From NCBI GenBank assembly GCA_013813675.1, contig JACCRH010000304.1, positions 1 through 12,211 on the forward strand: DNA of 12,211 bases, written 5' to 3'. How positions within the stretch are numbered: position 1 is the first letter of the stretch; each line of letters begins with the position of its first letter. The translations under genes were made by a program, and so were the position numbers. Below, piece after piece: positions 8,016-12,211 of this stretch. This DNA comes from Gemmatimonadales bacterium (GTDB taxonomy: Bacteria > Gemmatimonadota > Gemmatimonadetes > Gemmatimonadales > GWC2-71-9). The notes beneath the pieces were generated by a model. That model was not told the origin of the DNA and made no database searches. It saw only the letters and a program-made list of their open reading frames with translations.

Positions 8016-9380
8016 ATGACGCTCACCCCGCGGGAGCTGCGGTTCGGCTGGGCGGCTCTGGCCGTGGCCACCGCCGCCGCGCTGCTGTTCGACGGTGCCG
8101 GCTGGCGGCTGTGGGCCCTCTGGCTCGCCCTGGTCGCCGCGGGGGCGATGGTGCTCGCGCCATCCGCCGGGGCGGACCGGGCGGCGGCCGTGGGCGCGGA
8201 GGTATCCGGCACGCCCGCGGGCAGGCTGTCCCTCATCGGTCTCGCGGCGCTGCTCGCCCTCGGCGCCGTGCTCTTCAGCGTCTCCGCCGCCCTCTTCTTC
8301 GCGACGCTGCTCGGCGCGGTCTGCCTGCTGCTGAGCACCTGGAGCCGGCGAGGGGCACGGGGCGTGCTGGTCCAGACCGCCACCGTGGGCGGCGCCTGCC
8401 TCCTGGCGCTCGGCCCGGTGGAGTTGTTGCTCCACATCCCGTTCGTCGCCCGCGATTTCGGCCTTCCGTCGGAGACCGCACGCCAGGAGGCCCGCTACGA
8501 CCGGCTCTGGACCCACAACGTGTTCCGCTTCCGCTCGCCGCACGAATCGGTGGCCCGGCGACCCGGCACCCGCCGGATCATCGCGCTGGGGGACTCGTTC
8601 ACCTGGGGTCTCTACATCGCCGACTCGGACAGCACCTGGCCCGCGGTGCTCGAGCGCCGTCTCACCGCCGCGACGCCAGACGCTCCCACCGAAGTGATCA
8701 ACATGGGGCAGCGCGGGTGGACCACGGCCAACGAGGCCGAGCTGCTCCGTCGCGTGGGCTGGCAGTTCGCGCCGGACCTCGTCGTCGTGCAGTACTTCAT
8801 GAACGACGCCTATCCCAGCGCCCCCGACTTCAAGTTCGATCAGCCGGAGCGGACGTACCTCCTGCCCGAGGCCTTCTGGAAGGGCTACGTGCGGTCCAGC
8901 TCGGTCGCCGCGCTGGTGTCGCTCGCCATCAACGGCATCAGGTACGGACTGCTGAAGCCGAATGCCGAAGGCGGCTCGCTCTATGAGCCGGGGTCGCCGG
9001 GGTATCTCCAGTTCAAGGCCGCGCTTCACGAGATCGGGGACTCGGCACGGGTGCGCGGGACGCCGGTGCTGTTCGTGCTCTTCCCCTCCCTCGTGCCCGG
9101 CAAGTGGACCCCAGAGACCTATCCGCTCCGGGCGCTCTACCGGCAGGTGGCGGCAGACGCGAAGGCCGCCGGGCTGGAGCCACTGGATCTGACCGCCGCG
9201 TTCGCCGCCGAAGGCGGAGACTGGATTCGCTGGTGGGCCGTGCCGTACGATTCGCATCCCAGTGCCGCCGCCCATGCCGTGGTCGCGCGGGCGCTGCACA
9301 CTCACCTCGCCAGCCCGCACGTGCCGCGGTCGAACGGCGCGGCGGGCCCCGCCCCCGCGAGCGCACGCCGCTCCCCCTGA
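8016..9380 (+). CDS. Membrane-anchored SGNH/GDSL-type hydrolase
   Basis: A 454-residue protein. The N-terminal third has about four or five hydrophobic segments (roughly 10-25, 29-48, 72-107, 117-138), then an SGNH domain at about 185-430. Block I is LGDSFTWG (191-198, catalytic Ser194), block II is NMGQRGW (229-235), block III is YFMNDAYP (260-267, Asn263) and block V is YDSHPSAAAH (411-420, Asp412/His414). All catalytic positions are present, so an esterase or acyltransferase acting on a surface glycan or lipid is plausible. The topology would place the domain outside the cytoplasm, but the segment count is approximate. The ATG at 8016 follows an in-frame stop at 7995, and no earlier ATG exists. 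It is strongly GC-rich. It is the only intact member of three related SGNH sequences in the window (others at 9437-10205 and 12010-12108). Substrate is unknown. Confidence 0.85.
   Translation: MTLTPRELRFGWAALAVATAAALLFDGAGWRLWALWLALVAAGAMVLAPSAGADRAAAVGAEVSGTPAGRLSLIGLAALLALGAVLFSVSAALFFATLLGAVCLLLSTWSRRGARGVLVQTATVGGACLLALGPVELLLHIPFVARDFGLPSETARQEARYDRLWTHNVFRFRSPHESVARRPGTRRIIALGDSFTWGLYIADSDSTWPAVLERRLTAATPDAPTEVINMGQRGWTTANEAELLRRVGWQFAPDLVVVQYFMNDAYPSAPDFKFDQPERTYLLPEAFWKGYVRSSSVAALVSLAINGIRYGLLKPNAEGGSLYEPGSPGYLQFKAALHEIGDSARVRGTPVLFVLFPSLVPGKWTPETYPLRALYRQVAADAKAAGLEPLDLTAAFAAEGGDWIRWWAVPYDSHPSAAAHAVVARALHTHLASPHVPRSNGAAGPAPASARRSP
9243..9293 (+). repeat. Direct repeat within SGNH block V, partner at 12010-12060
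   Basis: The 51 bases coding for PYDSHPSAAAHAVVARA match 12010-12060 at 44 of 51 positions by hand alignment. The corresponding stretch of the middle copy (10107-10157) is much more divergent at third positions. The two similar, GC-rich copies bracket the lower-GC broken genes. Confidence 0.75.
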
Positions 9381-9436
9381 CCGCGCGCACGCGAGCGTTA
9401 CTGGCGCTCAGCGACGGCCCGGTGGTACTCTAGGTC

Positions 9437-10205
9437 ATGGTGCGCCTGCCGCTGGGAGCGGCCAGTGTTCTGGTGCTATTCCCCTTGGAACTGGTCCTGC
9501 GCCTGCCGAGAGTCGCGCGTGAGTTCGGGCTGCCCACTGAGATCGCCCGCCAGAACACCGCCTACGATTGGTCTGTGGACTCACAATGCCTTCCACTTCC
9601 GCTCGCGGCACGATCAGGTCGCCCGCCGGCCTGGCAGCCGGCGAATCATTCTGCTCGGGGGTCGTTCACCTGGGGTCTCTACATCGGGGACTCGGACAGC
9701 ACCTGGCCAGCGGTCCTCGAGCGGCAGCTCAACGCGGATGCCCCTGGGACCCCGGCGGAGGCCATCAACATGCCTCAGCGGAAATGGACGACCGCCAACG
9801 AAGCCGAGCAACTTCGCCGGCTCGGTTGGCAGTTCCAACCGGAGCTCGTCGTCGTTCAGTACTTCGTGAACGACGCGTATCCCAGCGAGCCCGACTTTAA
9901 GTTCGCCGAACCGGAGCGGACATACCTTATTCCCGGGCCGTTCTGGAAGGGATACGTTCGCTCGAGCTCGGTTTCCGCTCTGGTTTCCCTGGGGGTTAAC
10001 GGCCTGCTCTATGGCCGGTGACGCTCGCTCGGCCGGCATGCGAGTCCTGGACCTGACCGCGGCCTTTGCAGCCGAGGGCGGCGATTGGACAAAGTGGTGG
10101 GCGGTAGCCTATGACTCGCACCCGAGCGCGACGGCACACGCAGTGGTGGCTCGGGTGATCGATCAGTACTTGAGGAACGAACGACTATTGGCCGATGGAG
10201 AGTAG
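9437..10205 (+). pseudogene. Broken second SGNH hydrolase
   Basis: Homologous to the intact gene upstream from its residue 117 onward (MVRLPLGAASVLVLFPLEL aligns to its last N-terminal membrane segment); the preceding membrane segments are missing. A +1 shift near 9571 moves the frame, so that LWTHNAFHFRSRHDQVARR and RRIILLG are read in frame 3. A -1 change near 9660 restores frame 2, and there the GDSF of block I is reduced to GSF, losing the Asp. Block III (YFVNDAYP) survives. At about 10015 a net deletion of 203 bases relative to the intact copy removes about 68 codons and shifts the frame. The C-terminus then continues from 10014 in frame 3, keeping YDSHPSATAH, and stops at 10203-10205. 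It is less GC-rich than the intact copy. Long-read indel errors could explain single-base shifts but not the deletion and truncation. Confidence 0.85.
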
Positions 10206-11673
10206 GACCTACATCATGGTCTTCCGCCGCAGGGTTGCCCTTATCCTCGGCTTCACCGTGCTCTACTTTGCACTCGAAATTCCGGCGGCCGTCTACCGGC
10301 CATTCTGGAATGACGAGCTCTTCACCTACTACATCGCGCACGCGCCCAGTATCCGGTCGGTTGTCCAAGCGGTCGCGACCGGCGCCGATCAACACCCGTG
10401 CCGTTCTACCTGATCGAGCGGTGGTCCGGATCCTTGGTGGGCTGGCACGAGCTCGGCCTGCGTCTCCCCTCCATGTACGCTGGCTGGCTCCTCGGTCTAT
10501 CCGCCTTCGCCCTCGGCGCACGTTACGGTGGCGGCCCGGGCGGGGGTCTCTGTCTCGGTCTGACCTTGCTCTCCGGAGCGTACGAATTCGATACGGAAGC
10601 CCGAGGCTATGCGCTGATGACGATGTTTGGGGCCGTCGCCGCGGCCGTCTGGGTTTATCTCCGCCATCAGATGCGTGGGTCGCGGGCGCTCGTCTCACTG
10701 TTGCTCGCCGGGGCAACGATGAGCCATTACTATGGCGTCTTTCTCGCTTTGCCATTCGTCTTTGCCGAAGCTGGCGAGAACCCTCGGAGAATCTGTGGTC
10801 TCCTCCTCCCGATGTCTGCCCCGATCTTGGCGATCGCAGCGAGCCTCCCCGTCCTTCGGGGCGCCCAGACCTGCAGCTGTCTTCTGGGGCCGCCCATCGT
10901 TTGCTGCTCTGGTGGAAACCTACCTGACAATCGGTGGCGTCACCCTCGCGGCCGGTGTTGTTCTATTCTCACTCGCCATGCTGGCGCGGCGCCGATGGAC
11001 CGCTCCTCTAGATCCCTACCCGGACCCAGCCGAGGTGGCGCTATGGGCGGGTTTTCTACTCCTGCCCGTTGCGGTCGTCGCTATCAGCAAGGCCACCACG
11101 AACGCCTTCGCCCCCAGGTATGCTTTGGGTGCTATGATCGGTCTCGGACCGCTCGCGGTGATTGCCTTGCGCTCACTCGGCGCGCCTGCGAAGTGGATCG
11201 GAAAGGCCGCCCTCGTCATCGGCCTTGTATGGATCGGTAGAGAAGCGGCACACATCCGGCACACGCACTGGCAGCGGCTGGACTTATATGGTCGGATCGG
11301 CTGGATCCTACAACACGCTGATCCTAAGCGCCCCATCGTCACCTGGGGGGGGCCTGCCTTCCTGGTCCTCTCCCATTACGGGCCACCCGAGTTCGCCCAG
11401 CGGTTACGCGTTGTCGCGGACCCCGACGCCGCGATGCGCTATGAGGGCGAAAACCTGTCCGACCGCGGGATGCAATCGCTCGCGCCATGGTTCCCCAGGG
11501 GAATCCTGGATACACCCACTTTGGAGCGCGACTATCCGCGCTTCACGATGTTCGGCGAAACTAGATGGGAGGGTCGCTGGAACTGGATCACCAGCTCACT
11601 GATCCGAAAGGGATGGAGGATTGAGCCGATTGCGCAGAATCACAACAACTGGCTGTTCCTCGTCGATCGTCCA
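10195..11673 (+). pseudogene. GT-C membrane glycosyltransferase, frameshifted twice
   Basis: A paralogue of the intact gene at 2450-4036. Segment one (frame 1, from ATG 10195, or more likely ATG 10216 with AGGA upstream) carries FWNDELF and TGADQHP, then stops at 10411-10413. Segment two continues in frame 3 from about 10397 with VPFYLIERW, RLPS, TEARGYAL and SHYY. Near 10860 the frame returns to frame 1: PAAVFWGRPSF, NAFAPRYAL, a VTWGGPAFL stretch and RGMQSLAPWFPRGI, ending in similarity at LFLVDRP (about 11673). The frame stays open to a TGA at 11962-11964, but that tail resembles nothing. Two small indels (one base lost near 10397; one gained or two lost near 10860) break the gene. No stop codons lie inside each segment, so inactivation looks recent, or the indels are sequence errors. 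It follows the broken SGNH gene almost without a gap, suggesting a former operon. Confidence 0.85.
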
Positions 11674-12009
11674 CACACTGATCCATGTCATAGAAGCTGG
11701 CCTTGGGCTCGGCGACCTCGGCAGGCGTCCCGCTGTTCAAGTGGTCCATCATTCACTGTACACGGCCTCCGGAGGTCGCGGGCAAACGTCCTCATCCACT
11801 CTCTGATCGCCATCCATACTCACTGTCTGAAATTCGCTCGCCGTCGCTTGGGCCTAAGGAAGAGGTTTCTGACCCGCCGCAAGATGCGTATACGCGTGGC
11901 AGAGGGAGTCTGTAGGCGATTCAAGCCTGACGGCGAGGGAATAGGAGCATGTTTGCTGTTCTGAGATGCGTCCGCGGATGTGCGCCCCAAGACGCATGGC
12001 TCAAGACTT
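11674..12009. other. Region without recognisable gene
   Basis: These 336 bases separate the last recognisable GT-C codons from the SGNH remnant. Short open frames exist on both strands, but none shows a known motif, and three-frame reading of the plus strand gave no further match to the GT-C tail or the SGNH domain. It is probably decayed or rearranged sequence containing a breakpoint just before 12010. Confidence 0.5.
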
Positions 12010-12108
12010 CCGTACGACTCTCATCCCAACGCCGCCGCCCATGCGGTCGCCGCGCGGGCGATCCGGGATCTCGTCCGGCGCGAGGACCTGCTCCCCCCCT
12101 CGCCCTGA
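12010..12108 (+). pseudogene. C-terminal remnant of a third SGNH hydrolase
   Basis: Thirty-two sense codons read PYDSHPNAAAHAVAARA, then IRDLVRREDLLPPSP, then TGA (12106-12108). This is block V of the SGNH domain with the catalytic Asp and His, matching the intact copy (VPYDSHPSAAAHAVVARA) and, at the end, the middle copy (NERLLADGE versus REDLLPPSP). The homology begins abruptly at 12010, and no upstream sequence aligns in any frame I could read. It is strongly GC-rich, unlike the sequence just before it. It is too short to fold as an enzyme, so a gene fragment left by deletion or recombination is the likely explanation. Confidence 0.8.
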
Positions 12109-12121
12109 GCCACCACGCCTT

Positions 12122-12211
12122 CTAGGAGGCCACCCTCGTTTCCGGCCGGTAGACCAGGCCGAACGCCAGGCAGAAGAAGACCGCCTGCACCAGCGTTCCC
12201 GAATCGACCCC
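12122..12211 (-). CDS. 3' end of a probable membrane protein (partial)
   Basis: On the minus strand the window's end is open and reads GVDSGTLVQAVFFCLAFGLVY, then RPETRVAS and TAG (stop at 12122-12124). The hydrophobic stretch TLVQAVFFCLAFGLVY followed by a short basic tail looks like a last transmembrane segment with a cytoplasmic end. The codons are GC-rich with G or C in most third positions. It converges on the SGNH remnant with 13 bases between. The family cannot be told from 29 residues; a polysaccharide polymerase or another transporter-like protein would fit the neighbourhood, but this is a guess. Confidence 0.55.
   Translation of the reverse strand, partial: GVDSGTLVQAVFFCLAFGLVYRPETRVAS

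Noticed and set aside
7869..9320. A 483-residue minus-strand open frame
   Set aside because: It lies antisense to the SGNH gene, is rich in Gly, Arg, Glu and His without motifs, and arises because stop codons are rare in GC-rich sequence. The plus-strand frame has all SGNH blocks.
9393..9409. GAGCG/CGCTC stem after the intact SGNH gene as a terminator
   Set aside because: Five base pairs, a seven-base loop and no T-run; likely chance in GC-rich sequence.
11345..11352. Run of eight G as a third frameshift site in the GT-C pseudogene
   Set aside because: The reading frame on both sides aligns in the same phase with the intact paralogue, so no shift has happened here.
11703..11915. A 70-residue plus-strand open frame after the GT-C pseudogene
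   Set aside because: No Shine-Dalgarno site, no motif, and it overlaps two other equally open frames; it cannot be told from noise.
1..12211. CRISPR array, tRNA or rRNA genes, phage or defence genes
   Set aside because: I saw no regularly spaced repeats, no tRNA- or rRNA-like conserved segments and no phage or defence-family motifs in the frames read.

Overview
The window is a GC-rich bacterial stretch that encodes a membrane-associated glycan assembly or decoration locus next to a decaying copy of related genes. Gene density, Shine-Dalgarno sites and overlapping genes fit a bacterium. The 70% GC of a sampled line at 7201 would suit several soil lineages, and nothing here fixes the phylum. 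An IS5-type transposase tail is the only mobile-element signature.

Layout. (1) 1-577: 3' end of an IS5-like insertion sequence with a one-base frameshift in the transposase and a recognisable right end. (2) 722-6948, minus strand: a tight four-gene operon. In transcription order it holds a polyprenyl-phosphate-type family 2 glycosyltransferase (GT2) with four C-terminal membrane segments, then three different multi-spanning GT-C glycosyltransferases. The first two genes overlap by one base (ATGA) and the other gaps are 12 and 24 bases. (3) 7079-7864, minus strand: a second, soluble GT2 enzyme 130 bases upstream, possibly in the same transcript. (4) 7865-8015: a divergent promoter region with a near-perfect inverted repeat. 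(5) 8016-9380, plus strand: a membrane-anchored SGNH/GDSL-type hydrolase with all catalytic blocks present. (6) 9437-12108, plus strand: a graveyard with a second SGNH copy (truncated, frameshifted, about 203 bases deleted, block I Asp lost), a GT-C gene frameshifted twice that is a paralogue of the intact gene at 2450-4036, and a 33-codon C-terminal remnant of a third SGNH gene. (7) 12122-12211, minus strand: the last 29 codons of a probable membrane protein that continues beyond the window.

How the genes may work together (inference from family knowledge). The GT2 enzymes would load sugars from nucleotide donors onto a polyprenyl phosphate on the cytoplasmic face. The GT-C enzymes would use the flipped lipid-linked sugars to glycosylate an acceptor on the outer face of the inner membrane. 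The SGNH protein could remove or transfer an acyl group on the same glycan. No flippase, acceptor or polymer-export gene is visible in the window.

Composition is mosaic. The 722-6948 block and the 9437-12009 block are visibly less GC-rich (sampled lines 52-57%) than 7079-9380 and 12010-12211 (sampled lines 63-73%). The two GC-rich SGNH copies (8016-9380 and 12010-12108) share an 86%-identical stretch of 51 bases and flank the lower-GC broken pair. This suggests insertion or recombination between SGNH paralogues.
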